Translations under genes and position numbers: made by a program
The notes under the pieces: generated by a model
What the model saw: the letters and a program-made list of their open reading frames with translations, nothing else
What the model was told of the DNA's origin: nothing
Database searches by the model: none
NCBI RefSeq assembly: GCF_029222965.1
Contig: NZ_JARHUD010000006.1
Location: forward strand, 124,001-188,000
Direction: 5' to 3'
DNA length: 64,000 bases
DNA from: Aquibaculum arenosum
GTDB lineage: Bacteria; Pseudomonadota; Alphaproteobacteria; Kiloniellales; DSM-21159
Shown here: in pieces, positions 26,314 to 36,061 of the stretch
Layout: each line of letters opens with the position of its first letter
Position numbering within the stretch: position 1 is the stretch's first letter

Positions 26314-26759
26314 ACCGTAAGTTTCCGCTCGACGAAGACGCTTTGCGTCGTCTCGCTTCGATCCTGGAGGACACCGGCCTGACCGAGATCGAGGTCGAGG
26401 CCGGCGACCACCGCATTCGCGTGGCCAAGACCCCTGCCGCGGTGCACGCGGCGCCCCTGGCCAGCGCTGCGTCGGCTCAGACCACGGCCGAAGTTGGCCC
26501 GGCCACCCCCGCTGCAGCGGAAAGCGGCTCCGCCGTCACCTCACCGATGGTGGGCACGGCCTATCTCGCCTCCGAGCCGGGCGCCAAGCCCTTTGTACAG
26601 CCGGGCGATACGGTCGCCGAGGGCCAGACCTTGCTGATCATCGAGGCAATGAAAGTCATGAACGCCCTGCCTGCACCGCGCGCCGGCCGGGTCTCGCAGA
26701 TTCTGGTGCAGGACGGACAGCCGGTCGAGTTCGGCGAACCCCTGCTGGTGCTCGAGTGA
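26310..26759 (+). CDS. accB: Biotin carboxyl carrier protein of acetyl-CoA carboxylase
   Basis: The 149-residue product carries the biotinyl domain with the biotinylated Lys at residue 115 in [12 protein letters not shown], after [16 protein letters not shown]. The N-terminal half is a short helical segment followed by an Ala/Thr/Pro linker. BCCP carries carboxybiotin between AccC and the AccAD carboxyltransferase in fatty-acid synthesis. The start overlaps the aroQ stop by four bases, so translation is coupled. Confidence 0.96.
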   Translation: MNRKFPLDEDALRRLASILEDTGLTEIEVEAGDHRIRVAKTPAAVHAAPLASAASAQTTAEVGPATPAAAESGSAVTSPMVGTAYLASEPGAKPFVQPGDTVAEGQTLLIIEAMKVMNALPAPRAGRVSQILVQDGQPVEFGEPLLVLE

Positions 26760-26780
26760 AGCGAGAAGGAAGCACCAGCG

Positions 26781-28124
26781 GTGTTTGAAAAGGTCCTGAT
26801 CGCCAATCGCGGCGAGATCGCGCTGCGCATCCACCGGGCCTGCCGCGAGATGGGCATTTCTACCGTGGCGGTCCACTCTGCGGCGGACTCCGATGCCATG
26901 CACGTGCGCCTGGCCGACGAAAGCGTGTGCATCGGCCCCGCCCCCTCCAACAAGTCCTACCTCAACATGGCCGCGATCCTCACCACCGCGACCATGACCG
27001 GCGCGAATGCCATTCACCCCGGTGTCGGATTTCTCTCCGAGAACGCGCGTTTTGCCGAGATGGTGGAGGAGCACGGCCTCGTCTTCATCGGCCCGGAGCC
27101 AAAGCACATCGCCATGATGGGCGACAAGGTCCAGGCCAAGGAAGCGGCGATCAAGCTGGGCCTTCCGGTCGTGCCGGGCTCCGACGGTGCCGTGACCAGC
27201 CTGGAGGAGGCCCGCTCAGTGGGCGCCTCAATCGGCTATCCGGTTCTGGTCAAGGCGGCCGCCGGGGGCGGCGGACGGGGGATGAAGGTTGCGCGCAATG
27301 CCGATGAAATCGAAGATGCCTATCGCATGGCGCGCAACGAAGCCAAGGCCGCGTTCGGCAACGACGAGGTCTATATCGAGAAATACCTGACCCGCCCGCG
27401 GCACATCGAGGTGCAGATCCTGGCCGACGGCCAAGGCAATGCCCTGCATCTGGGCGAACGCGACTGCTCGCTGCAGCGCCGGCATCAGAAAGTGCTGGAG
27501 GAAGCCCCCTCCCCCGCCCTCAATGCCGAGGCCCGCGCCCGCATCGGCGAGATCGCGCGCCAGGCCATGCTCACTCTCGGCTATCGCTCGGCGGGGACCA
27601 TCGAGTTCCTCTATGAGGACGGCAACTTCTACTTCATCGAGATGAACACCCGTCTGCAGGTGGAGCATCCCATCACGGAGATGATCACCGGCATCGATCT
27701 GGTGCGCGAACAGATCCGCATTGCCGCCGGACACCCGCTGACGATCCGGCAGGAGGATGTGACCTTCACCGGACACGCGGTGGAGTGCCGGATCAATGCC
27801 GAGCATCCGGAAACCTTCGTGCCCTCCCCCGGTAAGATTCTCGACTACCACCCGCCGGGCGGCCTGGGCGTGCGCGTGGACAGCGCCATCTACGGCGGCT
27901 ATCGCGTGCCGCCGCACTACGACAGTCTGATCGCCAAGCTGGTGGTACACGGCCAGACCCGCAACGAGTGCCTCATGCGCCTGCGCCGTTGCCTGGAAGA
28001 GATGGTGATCGACGGCATCGAGACCACGCTGCCGCTCCACCGTCGCCTGGTTGAGGACCTCAGCTTCATCAACGGCAACTACGACATCCATTGGCTGGAG
28101 AAGTGGATGGCCGCTCACCGGTAG
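26781..28124 (+). CDS. accC: Biotin carboxylase of acetyl-CoA carboxylase
   Basis: The 447-residue product starts [24 protein letters not shown] and carries the ATP-grasp glycine loop [13 protein letters not shown], the biotin-site [22 protein letters not shown] and the end LEKWMAAHR. AccC carboxylates the biotin of AccB using ATP and bicarbonate. Translation starts at GTG 26781 after a purine-rich AGAAGGAAG. It is the last gene of aroQ-accB-accC, followed by a strong hairpin that also serves the convergent rne gene. Confidence 0.96.
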   Translation: MFEKVLIANRGEIALRIHRACREMGISTVAVHSAADSDAMHVRLADESVCIGPAPSNKSYLNMAAILTTATMTGANAIHPGVGFLSENARFAEMVEEHGLVFIGPEPKHIAMMGDKVQAKEAAIKLGLPVVPGSDGAVTSLEEARSVGASIGYPVLVKAAAGGGGRGMKVARNADEIEDAYRMARNEAKAAFGNDEVYIEKYLTRPRHIEVQILADGQGNALHLGERDCSLQRRHQKVLEEAPSPALNAEARARIGEIARQAMLTLGYRSAGTIEFLYEDGNFYFIEMNTRLQVEHPITEMITGIDLVREQIRIAAGHPLTIRQEDVTFTGHAVECRINAEHPETFVPSPGKILDYHPPGGLGVRVDSAIYGGYRVPPHYDSLIAKLVVHGQTRNECLMRLRRCLEEMVIDGIETTLPLHRRLVEDLSFINGNYDIHWLEKWMAAHR

Positions 28125-28169
28125 AGGCAGGGTCCGGCGCCTGCCGGGATAGCGCCTGATCAGAAGACA

Positions 28170-28200
28170 AAGGGTCGCCGCATGCACTGCGGCGACCCTT
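28170..28200. terminator. Bidirectional rho-independent terminator (accC / rne)
   Basis: A perfect 13-bp stem, AAGGGTCGCCGCA with its complement around a 5-base TGCAC loop, is followed on the + strand by TTCGCTTTT and preceded on the other strand by a mixed T-tract. It lies between the convergent accC and rne genes. Confidence 0.85.
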
Positions 28201-28239
28201 CGCTTTTCTGATCTCGAAAGACTTCGAGGGAAACCGTGA

Positions 28240-31101
28240 TCAGCCGCGGGCCCACCAGCCACGACGCCGCGGGCGAGCCGGCTTCTCTTCTTCCGCCTCG
28301 GCAACCGCAGTCTCACCCTCATCGGCGGGCTGGTGCGCCGCCACGCCTTGCGGCGCGGCTCTTTGCTGCGCCGGGCCGTGGCTGTCGGAAGTTGGCTCCG
28401 CATCAGGCTGCGTCGAGGCTTCGGTTGCCGGCTCAGGCTGAGAGGGCTCCTGCGGTTCCGGCTGAGTCACCAACGCTGGCGTTTGCACCGGCTCGGCTTC
28501 GACCTGCGGGACAGGCTCCTCAGCAGCTTGTGCCGGAGTCTCGCTTGCGGCCTCACTGGTCGACCCTCCACTGGTCTCGCTCACAGTCTCCGGCGCCTTG
28601 TCGGCTGCGGCAGACTTGCGGCGCGGGGCGCGGCGGCGCTTGGGCTTGCTTTCAGCCTCACCCGTCTCCGTCTCGCCTTCGGACGGCGTGGCTTCCGCTG
28701 CGCTTTCCTCAGTCGTAGCAGCGGTCTTGCGACGCGGGCTGCGCCGGCTGCGCTTCTTCGGAGCCGGCTTCTCCTCCTCCACCGTCTCCGTGGCATCGGA
28801 AGCCTCGGCTGCCTCGCCAGCGCTGGCGGTGGACTCGGCTGCCGGAGCGGTTTCGCTCGTCACGGGCTCACTGGCATCCTCGGCAGTCCTGCTCTGCTCA
28901 GCAGGCTCCACCGATGGCTCGCTCTCTGCGCTACCGGCGTCCTGCCGCTCATCAGACTGGGACTGACCGTCCTGGCCCTGCACCGTCGTCTGCTGCTCCT
29001 CGTCGTCGCGCTTGCTGCGACGGCGGCGACCGCCTCGGCGGCCGCGGCGACGGCGCTTGCTGGCGCGCTCCTGCTCGTCCTCGTCCTCGCCCGGCGAGGG
29101 GGCCTTTTCAGCCTGCTGGCTGGCCTCGGCGGCTTCCTCGGTCTCCTGGGTCTCCTGGGTCTCCGGCGCGCTCGTCTCGGCGGAGTCCTCGCGGTTGTTG
29201 CGGCTGCGTCCGCCGCGACGACGACCGCGGCTGCTCGAACGCCCCTTGCCCTCGCTGCTCTCCGAGCTTTCGGTCTCGGCCTCCTCGGCGATGGTGGCCG
29301 GGGCCGCACTCTGCTGGGTGTCGATGCGCCGTTCCTCGACGCGACCCTCGCTGGTCAGGCGGCGCAGCACGAACTCCTGCGGCCCAAGGTTGTCATCGAC
29401 CCGCACGAAGAGCGTGATGCCGAAGCGATTTTCCAGGTCCTGCACGTGGCTGCGCTTCTCGTTGAGCAGATAGAGCGCCAAGGCAGCCGGCGCCTGCACC
29501 TCGATGCGCCCCGCACCGCGACGCGCCGCCTCGTCCGCCACCTGGTGCATCAGGGACAGCGAGAGAGAGTCCGGCGAGCGCAGGTGGCCAAGGCCGCGGC
29601 AGGTGGGGCAGGCGATGTTTACCGTCTCGAACAGCGAGGGACGCAGGCGCTGGCGCGACAGCTCGAGCAGGCCGAAGGGGCTGATGCGGCCCAGCTGGAT
29701 GCGAGCGCGGTCCTGCTTCATCGCCTCCTTCAGGTGCCGCTCCACCTCACGGTTATGGCGCGACTCCTCCATGTCGATGAAGTCGATGACGATCAAGCCG
29801 GCCAGATCGCGCAGGCGCAGCTGCCGAGCGATCTCATCGGCGGCCTCGAGGTTGGTCTTGAAGGCCGTTTCCTCGATGTGGCGCTCGCTCGTCGCCTTGC
29901 CGGAGTTGACGTCGATCGCCACCAGGGCTTCGGTGGGATTGAGCACGATCGAGCCGCCCGAGCGCAGCTGCACCGTGTGCGCGTGCATGGCCTCGAGCTG
30001 CTCTTCCACTCGGTGCTTTTGGAAGAGTGGGACCCCGGCTTCCTTGTACTGGGTGACCTTCTTCACGTGGCTGGGCATCAGCATGCGCATCACGCTGCGC
30101 GCTGCCTTGTAGCCTTCCTCGCCTTCCACCTCGATGCTGTCCATCTCGCGGGTGTAGACGTCGCGGATGGCCCGTTTGATCAGGTTGGCTTCCTCATGCA
30201 CCAGGCAAGGTGCACTGGATTCCAGCGTCTTGTTGCGGATGTCGTCCCAGAGCCGCAGCAGGTATTCGTAATCGCGGCGGATTTCGGTCTTGGTGCGCTG
30301 GCTGCCGGCGGTGCGCACAATCACCGCCATGCCCTCGGGGATGTCCAACTCGGAAACCACCGACTTGAGACGGCGGCGGTCGGCGGCGCTGGAGATCTTG
30401 CGGCTGATCCCGCCGCCTTTGGCGGTGTTGGGCATCAGCACGCAGTAGCGCCCGGCCAGGGAGAGGTAGGTGGTGAGCGCCGCACCCTTGTTGCCGCGCT
30501 CCTCCTTGGTCACTTGCACCAGCATCACCTGACGGCGCTTGATGACCTCCTGGATCTTGTACTTGCGAAGGAGTTGGGCGCGCCGGCGTGCAGCATCCTC
30601 GATGTCGTCGCCGCCAATAGTATCGACCGAGGTCTCCGAAGCGATGACCTCTATGTCGCTGCCGTTGCCCTCCTTGCTCTCGCCATTGTCGGGCTCTTCC
30701 GGCACGTCCTGGTCCAGCGCCCGGTCCATTGCGGATTCCGGTGGGCCCTCGCTCGGACCCTCATCGCCATCGTGGCTGTCGGCGGCATCAGCCTTCTCGC
30801 TCTGGCGCGCGCGTTCGGCAGCCTCTTCAGCGATCAACTGCTCGCGGTCGGCGATGGGCAGGCGGTAGTAGTCGGGGTGGATCTCGCTGAACGGCAAGAA
30901 ACCGTGGCGATTGCCGCCATACTCGACGAAGGCGGCCTGCAGCGAAGGCTCCACCCGGGTGACCTTCGCGAGATAAATATTGCCCTTGACCTGGGTCTTG
31001 GTGGCGGTCTCGTAGTCGAATTCTTCGACCCGGTTACCGCTGAGAACGACCACCCGGGCTTCGCCCGGGCGGGTAGCATCGATTAGCATCCGTTGTGCCA
31101 T
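28240..31101 (-). CDS. rne: Ribonuclease E (degradosome endoribonuclease)
   Basis: The 953-residue product has the RNase E/G catalytic half (about residues 1-570): an S1 domain starting GNIYLAKVTRVEPSLQAAFVEYGG, the catalytic-Asp region VDVNSGKAT and LIVIDFIDME, and the Zn-link CPTCRGLGH. An acidic insert of about 95 residues splits the S1 domain, as in other alphaproteobacteria. The remainder (about 590-953) is a low-complexity Glu/Arg/Ser/Ala tail that normally recruits RNA and degradosome partners. RNase E usually regulates its own mRNA through a long 5' UTR, and about 540 bases lie upstream. Confidence 0.95.
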   Translation of the reverse strand: MAQRMLIDATRPGEARVVVLSGNRVEEFDYETATKTQVKGNIYLAKVTRVEPSLQAAFVEYGGNRHGFLPFSEIHPDYYRLPIADREQLIAEEAAERARQSEKADAADSHDGDEGPSEGPPESAMDRALDQDVPEEPDNGESKEGNGSDIEVIASETSVDTIGGDDIEDAARRRAQLLRKYKIQEVIKRRQVMLVQVTKEERGNKGAALTTYLSLAGRYCVLMPNTAKGGGISRKISSAADRRRLKSVVSELDIPEGMAVIVRTAGSQRTKTEIRRDYEYLLRLWDDIRNKTLESSAPCLVHEEANLIKRAIRDVYTREMDSIEVEGEEGYKAARSVMRMLMPSHVKKVTQYKEAGVPLFQKHRVEEQLEAMHAHTVQLRSGGSIVLNPTEALVAIDVNSGKATSERHIEETAFKTNLEAADEIARQLRLRDLAGLIVIDFIDMEESRHNREVERHLKEAMKQDRARIQLGRISPFGLLELSRQRLRPSLFETVNIACPTCRGLGHLRSPDSLSLSLMHQVADEAARRGAGRIEVQAPAALALYLLNEKRSHVQDLENRFGITLFVRVDDNLGPQEFVLRRLTSEGRVEERRIDTQQSAAPATIAEEAETESSESSEGKGRSSSRGRRRGGRSRNNREDSAETSAPETQETQETEEAAEASQQAEKAPSPGEDEDEQERASKRRRRGRRGGRRRRSKRDDEEQQTTVQGQDGQSQSDERQDAGSAESEPSVEPAEQSRTAEDASEPVTSETAPAAESTASAGEAAEASDATETVEEEKPAPKKRSRRSPRRKTAATTEESAAEATPSEGETETGEAESKPKRRRAPRRKSAAADKAPETVSETSGGSTSEAASETPAQAAEEPVPQVEAEPVQTPALVTQPEPQEPSQPEPATEASTQPDAEPTSDSHGPAQQRAAPQGVAAHQPADEGETAVAEAEEEKPARPRRRGWWARG

Positions 31102-31636
31102 ACGGGAACTCCAGTGCGCGCCGAGCGGCGGCGGCTTCGACCGGGGACGCTATCCCGCGGGTCGACGCGGCCGGCGGCGCGCTTGTCAGATGTGAAAACA
31201 GAATCATTGGCGGCGCCCCCAGCAAATTCGTCGGCGTTGTTCGACGCGCACTTGTGCTTCTCCCGGGGCCGGCCCGGTGGGGCCACCACGATGGTTGCGA
31301 GGAGCGCAGGAGCGGACGCGCAAATCGGCTCCGCTCCGCGAAATGAGGCCACGCTTCGCAAACCGCGAAGCCTCGGTTAATGTCCTGCGCGGTGACCGCT
31401 TCGCCTGCCTCGGCGGGAGGCGCTACCGCTTGTCATGCGGAGCAGCCATCACCCGATCCATTTGAAACGGCCGCACCTCGATGAACGAACCCTCGAGGAT
31501 GCCAGGCAAAGCCAGATTAGACCTCTGAAGACCTCACGACAATCACTTTGACGCAATGCCAGCGGGGAAAAGTCAAGGCCGATCCCTGCGAGAGTCTGTG
31601 GCGAGCACCTCGGCACACGGCTGAGCACAAACACAA
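31102..31636 (-). other. rne upstream region
   Basis: About 530 bases with no convincing gene precede rne. The stretch nearest the gene holds GATTCTGTTTTCACATCTGACAA-like AT-richer sequence, in keeping with a promoter, and long uncoded leader sequence would fit RNase E autoregulation. Short open frames read across it but have no recognised domain. Confidence 0.4.
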
Positions 31637-31676
31637 AAGGGCGCCTGCACGTTCCGTAGAACGGGCAGACGCCCTT
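31637..31676 (-). terminator. Rho-independent terminator of the degP-like gene
   Basis: On the minus strand AAGGGCG...CGCCCTT, with an inner CTGC/GCAG and CGTTC/GAACG stem around a CGTA loop, is followed by TTTTGTGTTTGTG. It lies about 50 bases downstream of the protease stop. Confidence 0.75.
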
Positions 31677-31723
31677 GTCGCACTGACAATCAGCCGGAGC
31701 CATTCAGACTCCGGCCGGTTGCC

Positions 31724-33220
31724 TCAGGCTTCGAGCTTGAGCCCCAGGTAGAGGGGTTCGCCGCCGCGCTTGAGCAGGAGGACCACGGCCTTGCGACCCT
31801 CCTCTTCCGCCGTGGCCAGGCGGCTGTCGACGTCGCCCGGCTTGCTGACCGGGTTGCCGTCGACCTCCTCGATCACATCACCAACGCGCAGACCCTGGGC
31901 GGCGGCGCGACCGGTCGGGTCGATCTCGGCGATCACCACGCCGACCTGCTCGCCGTCGATGCCGAAGGCCTGACGCTCCTCATCGCCCAGGCTGGACAGC
32001 CGCGCGCCAAGGCGCTCCGAAGGCTGCTCCTCGGCCTCGGCCGGCGCCGGCTGCTGCCCGGACATGGCGGCCAGCGCCTCCGGCGTCTGACGGTCGATGG
32101 TCACGTCCAGTGTCTCGGTCTCGCCATCGCGCCAAACGTCCATTTCGACCTCACTGCCGGCACGCACCGCCGCCACGAGCCGGGGCAGGTCGCGCATCCG
32201 TTCGACCTCATGGCCGTCGAAGGCGGTGATCACGTCGCCGGCCCGCACACCGGCGGCCTCGGCCGGGCTGTCGGGCTGCACGCTGGCCACCAGCGCGCCC
32301 ATAGCACCGTCGAGGCCCAGGCCGTCGGCCAGTTCGGGCGTCACCTCCTGGATGCGCACGCCGAGCCAGCCGCGCTCCACCTGACCGCCTTCGCGCAGCT
32401 GCTCAACCACGTCCTGCGCCATGCTGGAGGGAATGGCGAAGCCAATGCCCACGGAGCCGCCGGAAGGCGAATAGATCGCGGTGTTGATGCCGATCACCTC
32501 ACCCTCGAGGTTGAACATCGGACCACCGGAGTTGCCGCGGTTGATGGCCGCGTCGGTCTGGATGAAATCATCGTAGGGACCGGCCTGGATGTCGCGGCCG
32601 CGGGCCGAGACGATGCCGGCAGTCACCGAGCCGCCCAGGCCGAAGGGATTGCCCACTGCCAGCACCCAATCGCCGACGCGTACATCATCGGAATCGCCCC
32701 AGTCGACCGCGGGCAGATTCTCGTCGGCCTCGACTTTGAGCAGCGCCACATCGGTCTGGGGATCGGTGCCCACGAGTTCCGCCGCCAGATCACGCCCGTC
32801 GGACAAGCGCACGCGGATGTCGTCAGCCTGGTCTACCACGTGGTTGTTGGTGACCACGTAGCCCTCGGCATCAATGATGAAGCCCGAGCCCACGCCCTGG
32901 CGCGGCGCGCCGGGCCCGCGGAACTGCTGGTCGCGCGGGCCGGGCAGCAGGTCGCCGAAACGATCTTCGAACTGACGGAAGAATTCCTCAAAGGGCGAGC
33001 CCTCCGGGAAGGGGGACCCGCCGAAGCCGCGGCCGCGCTCTTCGGGCTGAGCGCTCTGGCTGGCGGTGATGTTGACCACCGCCGGGCTGACCCGATCGGC
33101 CAGGTCGGCAAAGCTGCTTGGCATCTCCTGGGCAAAGGCAACGCCCGACCAGAGCAGCGCCCCGCCGGCGACCACCGCGGCGGCCGCGGCCTTGCGGGGT
33201 TGAAGGGAAAGAAGTGACAT
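31724..33220 (-). CDS. Periplasmic serine endoprotease of the Do/DegP (HtrA) family
   Basis: The 498-residue product has a signal peptide cleaved after SGVAFA (residue 30), a trypsin-like domain with the triad H127 (VVTNNHVVD), D157 (DPQTDVALLK) and S231 (NRGNSGGPMF), and two PDZ domains (about 265-360 and 395-490). It degrades or refolds damaged envelope proteins. The ATG at 33220 follows a GGAGG. The loop between residues 57 and 108 is Pro/Arg/Phe-rich and resembles the LA-loop of DegP-type caging proteases. A terminator follows at 31637. I found no convincing heat-shock promoter. Confidence 0.93.
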   Translation of the reverse strand: MSLLSLQPRKAAAAAVVAGGALLWSGVAFAQEMPSSFADLADRVSPAVVNITASQSAQPEERGRGFGGSPFPEGSPFEEFFRQFEDRFGDLLPGPRDQQFRGPGAPRQGVGSGFIIDAEGYVVTNNHVVDQADDIRVRLSDGRDLAAELVGTDPQTDVALLKVEADENLPAVDWGDSDDVRVGDWVLAVGNPFGLGGSVTAGIVSARGRDIQAGPYDDFIQTDAAINRGNSGGPMFNLEGEVIGINTAIYSPSGGSVGIGFAIPSSMAQDVVEQLREGGQVERGWLGVRIQEVTPELADGLGLDGAMGALVASVQPDSPAEAAGVRAGDVITAFDGHEVERMRDLPRLVAAVRAGSEVEMDVWRDGETETLDVTIDRQTPEALAAMSGQQPAPAEAEEQPSERLGARLSSLGDEERQAFGIDGEQVGVVIAEIDPTGRAAAQGLRVGDVIEEVDGNPVSKPGDVDSRLATAEEEGRKAVVLLLKRGGEPLYLGLKLEA

Positions 33221-33366
33221 CAGCTACGGCCTCCGTTTCCAAATGGAAAGTTGCTTCACGGCAAGAGATAAGCACGAAGCCCTAAATTGCCGCTGTCCGT
33301 TGCATTAATTTTCCGTCATGGACTCTGAAAGATGAGCCGGCCGGGGGCAAGGGGGGTGAAGAGCGA

Positions 33367-33708
33367 TCAGGCCGCGTGATCCTCCCGGTCGAGATACCGA
33401 CGCAATGCGTCGCTGACCACGGTATTCAGGTTGAGGCCTCGGCGCTTGGCGTAGAACATGGCTCGCCGATGCAGTTCTCGGCCGGGCCGCACGTTGAAGC
33501 TGCCTTTCAATGGCACATCGGGCTTTCGACCCTCCTCCTCGCAAAGCGCCAGATAGTCGTCCACGGCTTCATGGAATGCAGCCTTCAGGCCTTTCGCGTC
33601 CTTGCCCTCCTAGGTCACAAGATCTCGAATAAACTCCAACCGACCATGGAACACCTCATCCGCGTCGCTGTACTCGACCGAGCCGAGATAGCCTTTGTAC
33701 TCGAGCAT
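33367..33708 (-). pseudogene. hicB-family antitoxin gene interrupted by an in-frame amber codon
   Basis: Read from ATG 33708, the frame gives MLEYKGYLGSVEYSDADEV, then VFHGRLEFIRDLVT, then TAG (33610-33612, codon 33). It continues in the same frame as EGKDAKGLKAAFHEAVDDY and LALCEEEGRKPDVPLKGSF, to a ribbon-helix-helix tail LNTVVSDALRRYLDRE. The intact family has Tyr at that codon (T-Y-E-G-K/R), so a single TAT/TAC to TAG change explains the break. Every other codon is in frame. No hicA toxin gene is beside it. A downstream ATG could restart a 65-residue DNA-binding fragment. Confidence 0.8.
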
Positions 33709-33816
33709 GGTACTCAACCAGATCCTCTTCGATCACAGCAAATACCATGGGAGCCTCAGGCTGCAACCAAATCCAGTTGCTTTCATTGAGCAAATGCCCA
33801 TGGCCCCAAAGCAAAA

Positions 33817-33840
33817 CAGGGGCCGCATGCGCGGCCCCTG
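33817..33840 (-). terminator. Rho-independent terminator of the iron-binding protein gene
   Basis: CAGGGGCCGC and GCGGCCCCTG form a 10-bp stem around a 4-base loop, followed on the minus strand by TTTTGCTTT. It is 34 bases after the stop of the upstream gene. Confidence 0.85.
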
Positions 33841-33873
33841 CCTTGAGGAACGAGAGACGACTGCGGTAGAGGC

Positions 33874-34920
33874 TCAGCGCCAGCCGACGCGATCGAAGAT
33901 CATCTGGGCCAGTGGCTGGTTCTCGCCGTAGACCGAGACGTTGATCTCGTGGGCCTTGGGCACGCCGAACTCTTCCAGCACCGGATTGTCCAGCACGCCC
34001 TCGACCACCGGGTACTCGTTGTTGCCCTCGGTGAAATAGGTCTGGGCGGAGTCCGTGGTCAGGTATTCGAGGAAGGCCAGCGCCGCGTCGGGATTGGGTG
34101 CATTGGCGGCAACGCCGGCGCCGGACACGTTGACGTGCACGCCACGCTCGTCCTGGTTCGGCCAGACCAGCTTGGCCTTTTCCACCACAGCCTGGTCGTC
34201 GGGGTCGTCGGAGCGAACCAGGCGCAGGTAGTAGTAGTGGTTCGCGATGGCGACGCCGCACTCGCCGGAGGCCACGCCCTTGATCTGATCGGTGTCGCCG
34301 CCCTGGGGATCGCGGGCGAAGTTGTTCACCACCGCCTCGGCCCACTCGGTCGCACCCTCTTCGCCATGCACGTCGATCAGCGAGGCCATGAGCGAGAGGT
34401 TGTAGATGTTGGAGCTAGACCGAATGCAGACCAGGCCTTCAAAGCGCGGATCGGCCAAGTCCTCGTAGCTGGACGGCGGTTCGTCCACGATCTCTGGATT
34501 GTAGTAGAGCGTGCGCGCCCGGGTGGAAAAGCCGTACCAGAGACCCTCGGGGTGGCGCAGATGATCCGGAATGCGCTCCTCCAGCGTGTCAGACGAGACC
34601 GCCTGGAAAATGCCCTCCTGCTCGGCGCGCCAGAGACGACCGGCATCCACCGTGATGAAGATGTCCGCCGGGCTGTTCGCGCCCTCGTTCAGGATGCGGG
34701 CCACCAGTTCTTCGCCGCTGCCCTCGATCAGATTGATCTCGATGCCGGTCTGCTCAGTGAAGTCTTGGAACAAGGCGGCATCGGAATCGTAATGGCGCGC
34801 GGAATAGATGTTGAGCTCGCCCTCGGCCTGGGCGGCGGGCGCCATGGCGAGGAAAGCCAGTCCACCGACGAGCCCGGCAAGGGCGGCCGTGCTGGCGAGG
34901 TGGCGTCGAGAAAGGGTCAT
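33874..34920 (-). CDS. Periplasmic iron(III)-binding protein of an ABC transporter (FbpA/FutA family)
   Basis: From the ATG at 34920 the product is 348 residues with a signal sequence (SRRHLASTAALAGLVGG...). The mature part begins ELNIYSARHYDSDAALFQDFTEQTGI, with the Tyr of IYSARHY and the pair YY in IANHYYYLRLVRSDD expected to bind ferric iron. The region DVHGEEGATEWAEAVVNNFARDPQGGDTDQI is typical of the Fut-type family. It imports Fe3+ for a permease and ATPase, none of which is adjacent. The upstream 15-base element resembles a Fur-family box. The frame upstream of 34920 adds 18 residues without support. Confidence 0.9.
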   Translation of the reverse strand: MTLSRRHLASTAALAGLVGGLAFLAMAPAAQAEGELNIYSARHYDSDAALFQDFTEQTGIEINLIEGSGEELVARILNEGANSPADIFITVDAGRLWRAEQEGIFQAVSSDTLEERIPDHLRHPEGLWYGFSTRARTLYYNPEIVDEPPSSYEDLADPRFEGLVCIRSSSNIYNLSLMASLIDVHGEEGATEWAEAVVNNFARDPQGGDTDQIKGVASGECGVAIANHYYYLRLVRSDDPDDQAVVEKAKLVWPNQDERGVHVNVSGAGVAANAPNPDAALAFLEYLTTDSAQTYFTEGNNEYPVVEGVLDNPVLEEFGVPKAHEINVSVYGENQPLAQMIFDRVGWR

Positions 34921-35294
34921 GTGTCGGAAACTCCCGTCGATGAAGCGGTTGTAGCAATGAGCGGCTTTGGACACCTATGCGCCCTTCCGTGCCGGCACAG
35001 GCACCGGCCGCGTGTTGCGACGCAATCGCAGAGTTAATGCAAATCATTCTTATCGTCAACACGGGTAATGCCCTGCCGCAGCGCTTAAGCACTGCCATTG
35101 CGCCTATGCGGAGCCCACCGGGCAGGCCCATTGCCTGTGGTCCGGGCGGCCTCGCCCCTAGGGGGAGCTTGGCCCATGCTGCTGATGTAAAGCGCCCTTC
35201 GCGCTTAGCAGATCGACGCAAATCGGGTTCGCGAAGCGATCCGGTTTGAGTCATGAATCTGCTCTACACCCTTGATTCAGAGCGGATTCACGCT
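34921..35294 (-). other. Upstream region of the iron-binding protein gene
   Basis: About 370 bases between chpT and the iron-binding protein gene. It holds the Fur-like element listed separately and a few short GC-rich inverted repeats near 35180-35300 (for example AGAGCG...CGCTCT at the end of chpT). I see no gene. Confidence 0.5.
35038..35052. promoter_or_regulatory. Candidate Fur-family box
   Basis: TGCAAATCATTCTTA matches the first 11 bases of an iron-responsive TGCAAATnATTTGCA-like palindrome, with three mismatches in the other arm. It lies about 125 bases before the iron-binding protein gene. Regulation by iron is inferred. Confidence 0.4.
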
Positions 35295-35921
35295 CTAGCT
35301 GCGCAGGATCAGGTCGAGAGAAAGACGGTCGGGAGCTTCCTGAGTCGCCTCGATGGTGCCACCGAGGTCCTCGGCCAGACGACGCAGAAAGAAGGCCTGG
35401 GAGCCTCGGGGATCGAGGCCGTCCGCAAGCAGCACGTCAAGCCCGCGCTGCATCTCCGGGCGCAGGCCCGCGTCCGCCCCCTCGGCGATCAGACCGTAGC
35501 GCTGCGCCGCCGGAGCCTGTGCCGCGCTGAGCGTGAGCGCGCCGCCGCGCGGCAGGCTTTCGCCGCCCAATGCCAGCAGGTTGAGCAGCAGCCGACCCAA
35601 TTCCGGACGCAGGCCGGCGGTGCCGATATTCCAGTTGAGCGCAATGCCGCGGCGCGTCAGCCAGCTTTCCGCGACCTCCTGCAGATAGTGCGGATCGCCC
35701 AGCATCGCCCCCGCGCTGCCATACGCCGCGCGCAGGAAATTGAGACTGGCGACAGCCTGACGCACGCTGTCGCCCACCAGTTCGCCGGCCTGCGCCACGT
35801 CGCCGAAATCGGGATCGGTCATCAGCTCCAGGCCATTGTCGATGGCCGCAAGCGGACTGGCCAGATCATGACAGAGCCGAGCCGCAAGCAGCTCAGCCAA
35901 CCTCACATCACTTTGCCCCAT
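35295..35921 (-). CDS. ChpT-like histidine phosphotransferase
   Basis: From ATG 35921 the product is 208 residues. It has the phosphotransferase helix AARLCHDLASPLAAIDNGLELM (phospho-acceptor H18) and a degenerate C-terminal ATPase-like domain ending LSLDLILRS. ChpT relays phosphate from the CckA kinase to the CtrA and CpdR regulators in the alphaproteobacterial cell cycle. The frame is open 41 codons upstream, but the ATG at 35921 fits the family start. It is alone here, with a DUF3553 gene divergent. Confidence 0.82.
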   Translation of the reverse strand: MGQSDVRLAELLAARLCHDLASPLAAIDNGLELMTDPDFGDVAQAGELVGDSVRQAVASLNFLRAAYGSAGAMLGDPHYLQEVAESWLTRRGIALNWNIGTAGLRPELGRLLLNLLALGGESLPRGGALTLSAAQAPAAQRYGLIAEGADAGLRPEMQRGLDVLLADGLDPRGSQAFFLRRLAEDLGGTIEATQEAPDRLSLDLILRS

Positions 35922-36061
35922 TACGCCCCATTCCCATAAGCATCCATGGATGCCACGGCGGTGTCGCTCCACGGTTTGCAAACGTCGTTCTTGATCTTGG
36001 TGCACCCCAAGGCGTCTTTGTAGACTCCTCCATGGCGCTGACAAGCTAGAATATGTGTAGA

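Noticed and set aside
28333-31086. A 917-codon open frame opposite rne
   Set aside because: Leu/Arg/Ala-rich antisense of the repetitive RNase E gene; no recognised fold and no ribosome-binding site.
31434-31550. Short open frames upstream of rne, on both strands
   Set aside because: Less than 40 codons, no clear start signal, no recognised domain; likely chance frames in leader sequence.
33221-33300. RpoH-type heat-shock promoter before the DegP-like gene
   Set aside because: CTTGCC and CCATTT are present at roughly the right spacing, but match the consensus poorly and leave a leader too short to hold the ribosome site comfortably.
33709-33816. Possible hicA toxin upstream of the broken hicB
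   Set aside because: Only about 108 bases separate hicB from a terminator. The translation there (ESNWIWLQPEAPMVF) does not look like HicA's double-stranded RNA-binding fold. It may be a remnant of something else.
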